Assembly (NCBI RefSeq): GCF_001467745.1
Contig: NZ_LNYG01000013.1
Coordinates: forward strand, 127,195 to 191,194
Reading direction: 5' to 3'
Source of the DNA: Legionella jamestowniensis
Lineage (GTDB): Bacteria > Pseudomonadota > Gammaproteobacteria > Legionellales > Legionellaceae
Length of the DNA: 64,000 nucleotides
Shown here: piece after piece, positions 9,677 through 18,873 of the stretch
Numbering within the stretch: the stretch's first letter is position 1
Layout of the letters: each line of letters starts with the position of its first letter
The notes under the pieces: model-generated
What the model saw: the letters and a program-made list of their open reading frames with translations, nothing else
Told to the model about the DNA's origin: nothing
Database searches by the model: none
Translations under genes and position numbers: made by a program

Positions 9677-10303
9677 CTATTTGTTTAATTTTAATTTTGC
9701 AGGCACGCCTACAACAGTCCAATTATCAGCAATACTCTCAACTACAGCAGCACCAGCCCCTACTATTACCTCGCTACCAATAACTATTTTTTGGCGAACA
9801 CTCGCTCCTATACCAATCCAGCTTAAATTGCCAATCTGGACATTACCAGCAAGATGAGCTCCCGGAGAAATATGAACGCCGTCACCAATCATACAATCGT
9901 GATCCACTGAGGCAGATGTATTAATAATGCAGCCAAGGCCACAACGTGCGTCTATATTCACAACTGCATTAGCAAGTACCACAGTACCCACTGCTAAAAA
10001 AGCATAGGGACTTATAGTCGCGGCAGGATGGACAATGCTTACTACAGGAATATTGGCTCTTAACAAATTTTTGATTTTTTCCAACCGAATTGAATTTGCC
10101 CCAATACCCACAATAACACCATCATAGTTCCCTTTTTGCTCTATTAGAGATCTACTATCACCTATTACATCCCAATGGCTTATTTTTGTTAGCATGGGCC
10201 ATTTATCATCAAAAAAAATAATTTCTTTCCAACCCGCTAACAAAGCAGCATCAGCAATAACTTTACCGTGTCCACTAGCGCCAAGAATAGCTAATTTTTT
10301 CAC
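9677..10303 (-). CDS. PglD/NeuD-family sugar N- or O-acetyltransferase
   Basis: 208 aa. The N-terminal Rossmann-like subdomain carries ILGASGHGKVIAD at 6-18, typical of the PglD/NeuD/VioB group. A left-handed beta-helix of hexapeptide repeats follows (SPYAFLAVGTVVLANAVVNI onward), with the likely catalytic base H135 in SASVDHDCMIG. It ends in VVGVPAKLK. Family members acetylate the 4-amino group of UDP-sugars using acetyl-CoA. It sits between the PglC-like and PglE-like genes; its start shares one base with the pglC-like stop. N-acetylation of the PglE product is the favoured role. Confidence 0.88.
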   Translation of the reverse strand: MKKLAILGASGHGKVIADAALLAGWKEIIFFDDKWPMLTKISHWDVIGDSRSLIEQKGNYDGVIVGIGANSIRLEKIKNLLRANIPVVSIVHPAATISPYAFLAVGTVVLANAVVNIDARCGLGCIINTSASVDHDCMIGDGVHISPGAHLAGNVQIGNLSWIGIGASVRQKIVIGSEVIVGAGAAVVESIADNWTVVGVPAKLKLNK

Positions 10304-10911
10304 TACTGTGAACCTCTAAATTTCTCAGCCGTAGCGCTACCTTCGCTAGTAATTCCATCACGAATAAGCACTTGTTTTACGGTTAGAAATATTATTTTCA
10401 CATCTAACCAAAAAGATTGATTATCAATATACCAAACATCTAAGTTAAACTTGTCTTCCCAAGCAAGGGCGTTACGACCGTTTACTTGAGCAAGTCCAGT
10501 AATACCTGGTCTCATTGCATGACGCCTTTTTTGTTGAACATTATATAGAGGTAGATATTCCATTAATAAAGGTCTTGGTCCAACTATACTCATTTCACCT
10601 TTTAAAACATTCCATAATTCGGGTAGTTCATCTAGACTACTAGAACGCAAGAATTTACCCAAAGAGGTTAAACGTTTTTCATCTGATAATAAGGTTCCAT
10701 TTTTATCCTTTGCATCCAACATAGTTCTAAATTTAACCATATGAAAAGGTTTACCATCGAGGCCTGGTCGTTGTTGTCGAAAAAAAACTGGGCTTCCTAA
10801 ATGCCAACGAACAAAGAAAGCTATACAACCCATAACAGGCAGGGTCAAAATTAATAATAAGCTAGCAATAAAAATATCAAACAGCCGTTTAGCCAACACA
10901 AGCTCCTTCAA
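10303..10911 (-). CDS. PglC-like monotopic phosphoglycosyltransferase (initiating transferase)
   Basis: 202 aa, the size of the minimal PglC-type enzymes. It transfers a HexNAc-1-phosphate-type sugar from UDP to undecaprenyl phosphate, starting a repeat unit. There is one N-terminal hydrophobic re-entrant segment (IFIASLLLILTLPVMGCIAF). The catalytic core follows with KFRTM, SSLDELPELWNVLKGEMSIV, GPRPLLMEYLPLY and RPGITGLAQVNGRNA. The order and wording closely match Campylobacter PglC. Its start overlaps the upstream glycosyltransferase gene by 23 bp. It is the only initiating transferase in the window. Confidence 0.93.
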   Translation of the reverse strand: MKELVLAKRLFDIFIASLLLILTLPVMGCIAFFVRWHLGSPVFFRQQRPGLDGKPFHMVKFRTMLDAKDKNGTLLSDEKRLTSLGKFLRSSSLDELPELWNVLKGEMSIVGPRPLLMEYLPLYNVQQKRRHAMRPGITGLAQVNGRNALAWEDKFNLDVWYIDNQSFWLDVKIIFLTVKQVLIRDGITSEGSATAEKFRGSQ

Positions 10912-12109
10912 GCCAATCTACAAAATTGTCTGCCAACATGGTTCTATCAAAATCAGTCTTTGCCAAAAGACGGGCTCGCTCCCCTTTTTCACATAATGCA
11001 TGGCGATTCTCTGAAGCATATTCTAACACGTCTGCGAATGCTATTGGCATATTCGGTGGTATCACAAACCCGCAATCTTTTTGAGTAATTAAATCTGCAA
11101 GCCAGCCCGGATAATTATTTAACACAGGCAAACCTGAGGCAATGTAATCAAAAAATTTATTGGGTGAGGTTCCATAATAAAATGCAGGCACGTCTGCCAA
11201 AATCTGTAAACCTAGATGCGCAGTTTCCATCAGCCCAGCAAGCTTTTTCTTATCCACAGGGTCATGAAAAATTACATTATCCAAATTTTCTTTTAAAACT
11301 CGCTTTTGCAACTCAGATTTCAATTTACCCTGGCCAATTAAAAGCAATTTAATATCGCTTCTCCCTCGACGCTTTAATTCAGCTGCCGCATCAAGTACGG
11401 AGTTTAGACCATTTGCAATACCATGGGTACCAGCAAATATGGCAAAAAAATCTTTTTCATTAATTCCATTCGGGCGCCACGGTATATTAGGGACAGAAAA
11501 AATTTGTAAATCACATCCATTGGGTAACAATTTAACCTTATTTTCAACTACCCCTCGTTGTAAAATTCCATTAACAATACCGGGTGATAATCCAATTAAG
11601 CGATGGGCAGAATGATAAGACAACCATTCCAATAAAGACATGGCACTCAATATTATTGGATTACGAATTACCCTCATTGCTTTTGGCAACTCTGGCCACA
11701 AATCTCGAACTTCAAATACAAAAGGTTTTTTTAGTAACCAACGAGCAAAAATTCCAGGAATCGCAACAGTTAAAGGCGTAGACGTTGCAAAAATTAAATC
11801 GTATTTTTCAGTAAACACAAGCCTCAGGCTTTTAACTGCAAATTTAATAAATGTCTTAGCTCTAACCAAGAAACGATCATGATTTGAATAAGCCAAATCA
11901 AATTCAATAATTTCGATTCCATCAACAGTCCCACGACGACATCCATTAACAAAGGGTTCCGATAAACCTGTTTTAGCTTCGCCATAACTCCCACAAACTA
12001 TAGTTACCTCATGACCACGTTTGATTAATTGCTTAGACATTTCATAGGAGCGAATCCCTGTAGTCCCTTTTGGGGTGGAAAAATGTTGGTGAAAATATAA
12101 TACTTTCAT
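10889..12109 (-). CDS. WbuB-like family 4 glycosyltransferase
   Basis: 406 aa GT-B enzyme of the GT4 family. The opening VLYFHQHFSTPKGTTGIRSY and the segment FEVRDLWPELPKAMRVIRNP are the signature of the WbuB group, whose characterised E. coli member transfers L-fucosamine. The C-terminal donor domain carries FAGTHGIANGLNSVLDAA and PNKFFDYIASGLPVLNNYPG. It would add the second sugar after the PglC-like step. It abuts the heparinase-type gene (shared base at 12109) and overlaps the PglC-like gene by 23 bp, so these are probably co-translated. The sugar specificity is not deducible. Confidence 0.85.
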   Translation of the reverse strand: MKVLYFHQHFSTPKGTTGIRSYEMSKQLIKRGHEVTIVCGSYGEAKTGLSEPFVNGCRRGTVDGIEIIEFDLAYSNHDRFLVRAKTFIKFAVKSLRLVFTEKYDLIFATSTPLTVAIPGIFARWLLKKPFVFEVRDLWPELPKAMRVIRNPIILSAMSLLEWLSYHSAHRLIGLSPGIVNGILQRGVVENKVKLLPNGCDLQIFSVPNIPWRPNGINEKDFFAIFAGTHGIANGLNSVLDAAAELKRRGRSDIKLLLIGQGKLKSELQKRVLKENLDNVIFHDPVDKKKLAGLMETAHLGLQILADVPAFYYGTSPNKFFDYIASGLPVLNNYPGWLADLITQKDCGFVIPPNMPIAFADVLEYASENRHALCEKGERARLLAKTDFDRTMLADNFVDWLEGACVG

Positions 12110-13935
12110 TACCAGCTGTACTCCGTTACCAAAATACCCGCCTGATGCACTTCTACTTCCAACACAGGCAATTTATTCTTTTGAAGATAATAGCGCGACT
12201 CCCAACCGTCAACTAATTCAAAACGCACTATTGGAACAGTCGCACTTACTTTGATTGTTTGCTTACCATTCGTCAAGGTATGTCCTTCAATTTTCCAATC
12301 ATCCGGTTTCAATCGCCACCGCAAAACTGCACAATTAATAAATCCATTTATTTTATCCTCTATTTTCAAAATATTATTAGTTAACATCACAAATCGCTCA
12401 TGAGTTGCTTTATAGGCGTCCTGATATGACACACCGAAAGAGACAGCTTCCTCATGATCTTGTAATGGTTCTAAAGATTTAACTTTTATCCAATCTCCAA
12501 ATAGAAAGCGACTGAGACGAGACATTTGATTACGATTATCAAATTGAATGGTATTATGGCTTGCAGTACCAGGGAAATAAGAAGACCAATTAGGTTCAGC
12601 ATTATAACTATAACTACCAGCATCCCTTAATACATTCTCGTCTCTAATCCATAGATCAAGGTGAAGAGCATCAGCTTGGCTTGGTCGAAAACGAAAGCGA
12701 GGGTAACGAATTAAGGCGAAAACATTTGGACGCCGCAATAATGCATAGCCACCTTCATCAAATAAAGTACTCTTTGGTGCATCCATAATTCTTGTTGAAT
12801 CATTTATATTGAACCATTTTAAAGGTAAATTCCAAGAGCCTTCCCCTTCATAGGCTTTTTGATTGTTAAAAAGCCGCATTGCAAGTTGTACTGAGGGCCT
12901 ATAATCACGATAATCAGTATCAGTTATAGGAAATAATCGGGCACCATCATTTGCCCCAACATTAGGTCCATCACCCGTATGCGGATTGATCAAGTTTGCC
13001 AACCAGTAGGTTGCTGCTTGTACACGTGCCTTCCAAGCTTTTGAAAATGGAGGCAACGAAAGATATCGTCTCCATATTTCAACCATTGAGAGTGTATCAA
13101 GAACTACGCGGTGATAATTTAGAGAGTGCTGACTAAAACTACCATCTGCTGCAATTAATCGTAACACTCGATTCTCTAACCATTTCTGGCCACATGTTCG
13201 CCATTGTTGTCCCTTATGATGCCCTAAATATTCAAGCCAGCTACCACCGATAAAAAGAGCTGCGGCCTCAGAAGTACCATGATTGTTATCTTGAGCAATT
13301 GCATAGGCTAATGTTAACTTTATACGAGATAGATGCATCTTAATTAAATCTATAAGATTTGAGGTTGGCTTCTGCACTTGTTCTAATAAGATAGCAGCCA
13401 TCGCCAAGTGCATCACACGAATACCCGCTTCCTGTCCACATTTCCAATTCACACCATAGTAGGGGGGATTATGCTTACACCAATCTTCTAGCCAAAAGTT
13501 AAGTTTTTCTAAGGATTTTTCATCGCCTAAATTTGCACTTTGAGCAAAGGATAAAACCCACTCAAAACGAGATGCCTCCCAGATACCTTTAATATCCCCA
13601 ACAGTGGGATCAAAATCTGGAATTCTCCACCATGCAAGAGATGCTGGGGCGTTTTTTTTCGTTAGTGGATTAAAATGCCAGTCAGGAGGATTTTCAGTGA
13701 CTGGGATAGAATGGTAACCAAAATATTTTGCTATTTTTTGCCAATTTAGAGTAGGAACAAGCTCTGTCTTAATAGACGCACCCTGAGCAAAAAAGCTCCC
13801 TGTAAGAATTTCTTTCTGCTCATGAGGCCTTGAATAGAATCCATATTTTTTACTAATACGATGAATTATCACCAATAAAAAATTCTTAGCTCCAAGAGAT
13901 CTTACCGTGTTAACTTTTGTAAATAATTTACTCAT
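12109..13935 (-). CDS. Heparinase II/III-family (alginate-lyase-like) protein
   Basis: 608 aa. The N-terminal (alpha/alpha) toroid of about 370 residues carries QDNNHGTSEAAALFIGGSW, the Asn-His motif of the family, and DGSFSQHSLNYHRVVLDTL. The C-terminal beta-sandwich starts near residue 390 with FDEGGYALLRRP, then SQADALHLDLWIRDENVL and GTASHNTIQFD. Such proteins act on uronic-acid polysaccharides by beta-elimination, and related genes recur in O-antigen and capsule clusters beside the ADH/Gfo fusion. No signal peptide is evident. The substrate, and whether it is catalytic, are unknown. It overlaps the upstream fusion gene by 4 bp. Confidence 0.85.
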   Translation of the reverse strand: MSKLFTKVNTVRSLGAKNFLLVIIHRISKKYGFYSRPHEQKEILTGSFFAQGASIKTELVPTLNWQKIAKYFGYHSIPVTENPPDWHFNPLTKKNAPASLAWWRIPDFDPTVGDIKGIWEASRFEWVLSFAQSANLGDEKSLEKLNFWLEDWCKHNPPYYGVNWKCGQEAGIRVMHLAMAAILLEQVQKPTSNLIDLIKMHLSRIKLTLAYAIAQDNNHGTSEAAALFIGGSWLEYLGHHKGQQWRTCGQKWLENRVLRLIAADGSFSQHSLNYHRVVLDTLSMVEIWRRYLSLPPFSKAWKARVQAATYWLANLINPHTGDGPNVGANDGARLFPITDTDYRDYRPSVQLAMRLFNNQKAYEGEGSWNLPLKWFNINDSTRIMDAPKSTLFDEGGYALLRRPNVFALIRYPRFRFRPSQADALHLDLWIRDENVLRDAGSYSYNAEPNWSSYFPGTASHNTIQFDNRNQMSRLSRFLFGDWIKVKSLEPLQDHEEAVSFGVSYQDAYKATHERFVMLTNNILKIEDKINGFINCAVLRWRLKPDDWKIEGHTLTNGKQTIKVSATVPIVRFELVDGWESRYYLQKNKLPVLEVEVHQAGILVTEYSW

Positions 13936-16070
13936 TGTCGTCGGAGTTGCTCGGCTACCTCAATACTTACTCTCGCTACCTCAAATATTTCCTCCACAGG
14001 AATGGGAGTAGCAAGTCCTTGTTCGATAGCAGATAAAAATGCTTGAACACACTGTTCTTGTCCTTTATTTTGTTTCCATAGATTCATAGTCTTAAATTCT
14101 GGCCAACCGTAGCCTTTAAGTTTGCGAAAATTATCTAATTGTAAAACTCTTCCAGCAGTAAATATTTCTATTCTCTCTTTCGGAAATGCCGCAGCTCCAT
14201 TGGCTAAATAGTTAATTGTACCAAATGATCCGTCTGCAAAACCTAAAATAATTGCCGCTTTATCCTCAGTAATTTTTAAAGCAGCGTTATCCCCCATACG
14301 TCGTGCTTGAATAGATATAATTTTACTGCCAGCTAGAAAACGCATTAAGTCAATAAAATGACAAGCCTCACCTATGATGCGTCCTCCTCCTGTGGCATTA
14401 TCTTGAATCCAATGCTCTGCCGGAATGGCACCTGCATTCATAGTCATAATAAAAGACTTGGGCTCACTTATTGTCTGTAATAATTTTTTAATTTTTTGAA
14501 CTTGGGGTGCAAAGCGGCGATTAAATCCCACCATTAAGTGGTTTTTTTTCCCACAAATTTTTGCTGTGTGATAGGCTGCTTCAACTTCAGATACTTCCTG
14601 TAAGCTAAGGGCAAGGGGTTTTTCTACGAACACATGCTTTCCAGCAGACAATGCTTTAGATACAAGATTTGCATGCGTGTCATGACGTGTAACTATTGTA
14701 ATTGTATTAATAGCATCATTGGAAAACAGGATATTTTGGTCGGTGGAGGTTGTGGCAAAGCCCAGCTTTTTGCCGTGTATGCTCCCACTAATCCCTCCTG
14801 TTGTCACGAGTGTATGAAACTGAGCTCCAATCTTTTTAAATGCGGGAAGCAAAATTCGGGAAGCATAATTGCCAGCCCCTATCACTCCAAGAAGAGGTTT
14901 TTTAGAATCGAACTCTCTAGTTTCGTCAAGCTTGATAGTTGTCTGTAATAGTTTAGAAATATCGTTATTATATTGTAAAACAATTCCTAGTGCAGACTTA
15001 TCCTGAGTAAGAATCTGATAAGCTTCGGTAGCTTTTTCAAAAAGAAAAGTATGGGTGATTAAAGGCTTAACATTCAACTGCCCTACGGACATCATATCTA
15101 ATACAGCCTCAAAATTACGCTTTTCTGTCCAGCGCACAAAACCAATTGGATAATCAAAGCCTTTTTCTTCATAAGAAGGATCATATCGACCTGGGCCGTA
15201 CGAACAGGAAACTTGAAAACTTAATTCTTTTTCATAAAAGTCAGCACGATCCAGCTCTAAACCTGTAGTCCCTACCAAAACAATACGTCCTCGCTTGCGA
15301 CTCATGCGAGCTGCTTGTTTAATTGGTTCTTGTGATCTTGTTGAAGTGGTGATAATGACTCCATCTACACCTTGACAACGACTAAAAGCCAATCCTGCAG
15401 CCACAGGATCTTCATCTTGGCTGAGATTGCAAATTTCAGCCCCAAATTGTTTAGCCAAGTTTAACTTTGTATCATCGAAATCAATAGCTAACACCCGACA
15501 GCCATTAGCTTTAAGCAGCTGAACAGTAAGCAAACCGATGAGCCCCACTCCGATCACAGTAAAGCACTCCCCAAGGCTCGGATTAGCAAGACGAATGCCT
15601 TGCAGAGCAATACTGGCTAGCACTGTAAAAACAGCGGTTTCATCATTAACATTTTCAGGAATACGTGCACATAGATTTGACGGAGCCTTGACCATTTCAG
15701 CATGCGGACCATTTGAAATAACACGATCCCCTACTCTAAATCCACGAACATTTTTTCCGACCTCAACTACTGTTCCGACATGGCAATATCCTAAAGATAT
15801 TGGCTGAGATAACTTAGAACGCACAGCTTGCACTGTAGTCATCAATCCATCTGTTTTGATTTTTTCTAAAACCATTCTAACTTTTTCAGGTTGCTGTTTT
15901 GCCTTTGCTAGGTAAGAAGCTTTACCAAAATCCACGAGCATTCGTTCCGTACCTGCAGAAATTAATGTAGTATTCGTACTAATTATCAAGTGTCCTTCGG
16001 AACATGATGGGGTAGGACTTTCAAGGAGCTCTATTGTGCCGTCATTAAGATGCTGTAAAATTTGTTTCAT
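13932..16070 (-). CDS. Fusion oxidoreductase: zinc-type alcohol dehydrogenase + Gfo/Idh/MocA
   Basis: 712 aa with two NAD(P)-dependent domains. Residues 1 to about 365 are a medium-chain zinc alcohol dehydrogenase (GYCHVGTVVEVGKNVRGFRVGDRV, cofactor loop VIGVGLIGLLTVQLLKANG). Residues ~385-712 are a Gfo/Idh/MocA oxidoreductase (LLGVIGAGNYASRILLPAFK, FVEKPLAL, VGFNRRFAPQV, ATGGGRIIGEACHFIDLMRF). Both halves look intact. This fusion often accompanies heparinase II/III proteins in polysaccharide clusters, and here the stop overlaps the heparinase start by 4 bp. A sugar-oxidation or epimerisation role is inferred; the substrate is not known. Confidence 0.87.
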   Translation of the reverse strand: MKQILQHLNDGTIELLESPTPSCSEGHLIISTNTTLISAGTERMLVDFGKASYLAKAKQQPEKVRMVLEKIKTDGLMTTVQAVRSKLSQPISLGYCHVGTVVEVGKNVRGFRVGDRVISNGPHAEMVKAPSNLCARIPENVNDETAVFTVLASIALQGIRLANPSLGECFTVIGVGLIGLLTVQLLKANGCRVLAIDFDDTKLNLAKQFGAEICNLSQDEDPVAAGLAFSRCQGVDGVIITTSTRSQEPIKQAARMSRKRGRIVLVGTTGLELDRADFYEKELSFQVSCSYGPGRYDPSYEEKGFDYPIGFVRWTEKRNFEAVLDMMSVGQLNVKPLITHTFLFEKATEAYQILTQDKSALGIVLQYNNDISKLLQTTIKLDETREFDSKKPLLGVIGAGNYASRILLPAFKKIGAQFHTLVTTGGISGSIHGKKLGFATTSTDQNILFSNDAINTITIVTRHDTHANLVSKALSAGKHVFVEKPLALSLQEVSEVEAAYHTAKICGKKNHLMVGFNRRFAPQVQKIKKLLQTISEPKSFIMTMNAGAIPAEHWIQDNATGGGRIIGEACHFIDLMRFLAGSKIISIQARRMGDNAALKITEDKAAIILGFADGSFGTINYLANGAAAFPKERIEIFTAGRVLQLDNFRKLKGYGWPEFKTMNLWKQNKGQEQCVQAFLSAIEQGLATPIPVEEIFEVARVSIEVAEQLRRQ

Positions 16071-16137
16071 TATTAAGTCTCCATATTAATGTACAGCAAA
16101 ATCTAGTCTTTAAATTTCTGAATAAAAACTACCACTT

Positions 16138-16173
16138 TTAGGCATATAACAAAAGGATTTATTATATGCCTAA
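16138..16173. repeat. Perfect 12-bp inverted repeat in the wzy-oxidoreductase gap
   Basis: TTAGGCATATAA (16138-16149) and TTATATGCCTAA (16162-16173) are perfect inverted copies around a 12-nt loop. It lies in the 178-bp gap between the Wzy-like gene (ends 16249) and the fusion oxidoreductase (starts 16070), the widest gap between wzz2 and the acyltransferase. There is no T-run directly after either arm, so it is not a standard intrinsic terminator. An operator, RNA stability element or weak attenuator is possible. Confidence 0.5.
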
Positions 16174-16248
16174 TCATCTTTTAAGATAAACATAATCTTT
16201 GACGATTCTGTCATGATCAAATAAACAATTTTCTATATTCGCTATTCT

Positions 16249-17667
16249 TTATTCAGAATTAGTTGCCCTCTTTGGTATCGTGAAAGAAAAATATGATTTT
16301 TGTCTCTGAGAAAAAGATGGGTAACAAAGAGCATACGCAAAAAAAACAGGTAAGATTGAGTAAACGAAAGACTTTAGAAAAGAAGAAAAGTCGGTTCGCA
16401 AAAAAAAGAAAAACCACGGAATCACTATTGCATACCAAATTACATTGATAGGTCTAGGGTTCACTATTGCTTTATTCTCTATATACTTGATTACACTTCC
16501 CACTAAAAAAAATTCGGCAAAAACACCTATAGTCCCAAAATTTAGGTATCCTTCAGCCACGGGAAAAAAACCCATATTTCCACCAATAGCGATGTAGTCA
16601 GCAGAAAAAAATTCTTTCGTATATTGTTCACTTAGACTAGCTGAAAACTTTAAAATTGATGAAGGAATAATATTTATAAATGCTTCCATATAACTTTTTC
16701 CAAGCTGAAAACCATCTATGAACCAATGATCTTTAACCTGAAGCATTGCTCTGAACGGAGCACCGAGTTCACTTTTGGATAAATCTAACCATGTCAAGTT
16801 AAAATGACCTGAAATATAAGAGAAAGCCGCCATAACGCCCTGATCAGATAACACCTGCCTAAAACTAGCAAAAATTCCAAATAAAAAAACACAAGCAAGA
16901 GAAAATAAAATTAATTTTTTAGAAACTCTACCTCTAACTTTTAAAAAATACATAGAAAGAGAAGATAGAATTAGAAAAAAACTTGGCCTTCTAATACCTA
17001 AATAGCTAACTCCTATAACAAAAAAAAGTAGGAACAATATTAAAAAAAAGCCTAACATTCGTCTCTTTCGTACAGGATCATATAACCATGAATATGCCAG
17101 AAAAAGAAAACCTACAATTGAATAATAAAGACCCAGCTCTATCGGCCCCACTTCTCTTTTTATTAAAGCCCTTCCAGCATAACCAGCACTTAGATATGCT
17201 GAAAAACCAACAGACACTGAGATAGCTATGAGCAATGCAATGACGCCTAAGGAAACAGTTACAAAGCCAAACACTAACTCATCCTTGTAAAGCTGCTTAG
17301 CAAAAAAATTAGGCTTTCCCACAAAATAATAACTTGATACTAATCCTAACAGAGCTGCTACACAGTTAATTGTAACAAAGCTTACTCCTTCGCTGTCATA
17401 ATCAGAGTATACCAAGTGGTGTAATGGAATAGCCATTGAATAGAAAAAAAGAGCTAAAAGACAAATAGTAGATATCGAAAATATACTCACTACTGATCTG
17501 TAACTTGCGAGAATAGCTCCAAAAATGAAGCAACCAAAAGCAGAAATAATGACCTCAGTACTAAGACTAAGCCAGTAAAATATAAAGACACAAGCAGCTA
17601 GAGTTAAAAAAATGTGCCCCAAAATTAATTCAATGGAGCTAATTGAATATGCAATATTTTTTTTCAT
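16249..17667 (-). CDS. wzy: Wzy-type O-antigen polymerase (multi-spanning membrane protein)
   Basis: 472 aa, about 11-12 hydrophobic segments with short loops and one longer periplasmic loop (roughly residues 275-375, with FNLTWLDLSKSELGAPFRAM). Near the end ADYIAIGGNMGFFPVAEGYL leads into NFGTIGVFAEFFLVG, a common layout in oligosaccharide repeat-unit polymerases of the Wzy/O-antigen polysaccharide polymerase type. It lies next to a glycosyltransferase and a Wzx flippase. It is unrelated by eye to the EpsG-type polymerase at 6.4-7.5 kb, so the locus encodes two polymerases. Family membership is inferred from topology and context. Confidence 0.75.
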   Translation of the reverse strand: MKKNIAYSISSIELILGHIFLTLAACVFIFYWLSLSTEVIISAFGCFIFGAILASYRSVVSIFSISTICLLALFFYSMAIPLHHLVYSDYDSEGVSFVTINCVAALLGLVSSYYFVGKPNFFAKQLYKDELVFGFVTVSLGVIALLIAISVSVGFSAYLSAGYAGRALIKREVGPIELGLYYSIVGFLFLAYSWLYDPVRKRRMLGFFLILFLLFFVIGVSYLGIRRPSFFLILSSLSMYFLKVRGRVSKKLILFSLACVFLFGIFASFRQVLSDQGVMAAFSYISGHFNLTWLDLSKSELGAPFRAMLQVKDHWFIDGFQLGKSYMEAFINIIPSSILKFSASLSEQYTKEFFSADYIAIGGNMGFFPVAEGYLNFGTIGVFAEFFLVGSVIKYIENKAIVNPRPINVIWYAIVIPWFFFFLRTDFSSFLKSFVYSILPVFFAYALCYPSFSQRQKSYFSFTIPKRATNSE

Positions 17668-17745
17668 AATTAATATATCTGTCCAAGAGGATCATAGTAT
17701 TTATATAACCTATAGATATTACCGTTATGTCTGCTTACAGTCGTT

Positions 17746-18873
17746 TCAGAAATCATCTATTTTTTTATGAATAAATTTATATAAATTTTTCACATTTGGC
17801 ACCAATGAATCCATTTTAAAATTTTCTATTTTGTTAAGCATGCGGGTTTGACATTTTTTATATTCTTCATTTAGTAGCATCGCATAAGACCTAGTAAATA
17901 TTTGCTCATAGCAGCTGACGTTATTCAAATCTGAAATTTTAAAAAACATGCTAAATTCACGCAAGGAAGCATAAGAATCTAGGTCAGCAAGTAAAGGTAT
18001 AGCTCCACATGCTGCGGCCTCTAGAATAGAACTTGACAATTGATCGGACTCGGGTACAGATATTGAAAAATCCGCTATTGATAAAAATTTCACAAGTTCT
18101 TGTTGAGATAAAAAACCCTTTATTAGTTTAATATAAGAATTATCAGTACAAAGAAGTTCAACTTTTTCCAGATAATTATAATCTGAATCACCTTCAAGTA
18201 GAATCAAAGTACCTACTTTGTTTTTTTTTCTAAACTGCATAAAAGCTTGAGCCACCTCCAAAGTATGGTAATGTGGATGAATCCTTCGATTAACAACCCA
18301 AATAGGGCCATCTAATGTTCCAAAATGCGTTTTTATTTCATCTTTATTTTTTTGCTCATAACAAAAGATATTTGAAATTCCTAAACTAAATTCAAAAATT
18401 CTATTTGTGTCGACGCCAAATTTAGAAATTAAATCTTTAGTCATTTCTGGTGAGGTTGAAGATATAGCTGTTGCTTTTTTAAGTATTAAACGAATTAAAT
18501 AATAATATAACTTACTTTTATTATGAGACTGGAAAATTTCACTGCCATAGGTTGTTATAATATATTGTTTTCCTGATAGGAAAGCCGTTAAACCATATCC
18601 TGAAGTATTATGTGCATGTAGAAAAAATGAAGGATATCGTACGCTTACAATTCTTATAAAAAGACCCGCCAGTATATATTTTAATGTGGTTGGAATATGA
18701 TTTAAAATCAAAGGAAGTATTCTTTCAACACGTGAACTTGTTAGCTTTTCTTTTTTTGATGAATGTATTGTATGAATACAAATGTTATATCCAGCTAATC
18801 TTAATAACTCTTCCCAATGTCGTACATGGGGGCTGTAAGGGTTAGCCAAAAAATTAATTTTATCATGCTCCAT
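17746..18873 (-). CDS. Glycosyltransferase (GT4-like)
   Basis: 375 aa from the ATG at 18873. The longer frame to 18924 would overlap the flippase gene by 62 bp; the chosen start overlaps its TGA by only 11 bp. GT-B fold: N-terminal NFLANPYSPHVRHWEELLRL, central HAHNTSGYGLTAF and TTYGSEIF, and a C-terminal donor domain with VPESDQLSSSILEAAACGAI, an E-x-type nucleotide-sugar site. Co-translated with the flippase and followed by the Wzy-like polymerase, so it probably assembles the same repeat unit. Donor unknown. Confidence 0.82.
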   Translation of the reverse strand: MEHDKINFLANPYSPHVRHWEELLRLAGYNICIHTIHSSKKEKLTSSRVERILPLILNHIPTTLKYILAGLFIRIVSVRYPSFFLHAHNTSGYGLTAFLSGKQYIITTYGSEIFQSHNKSKLYYYLIRLILKKATAISSTSPEMTKDLISKFGVDTNRIFEFSLGISNIFCYEQKNKDEIKTHFGTLDGPIWVVNRRIHPHYHTLEVAQAFMQFRKKNKVGTLILLEGDSDYNYLEKVELLCTDNSYIKLIKGFLSQQELVKFLSIADFSISVPESDQLSSSILEAAACGAIPLLADLDSYASLREFSMFFKISDLNNVSCYEQIFTRSYAMLLNEEYKKCQTRMLNKIENFKMDSLVPNVKNLYKFIHKKIDDF

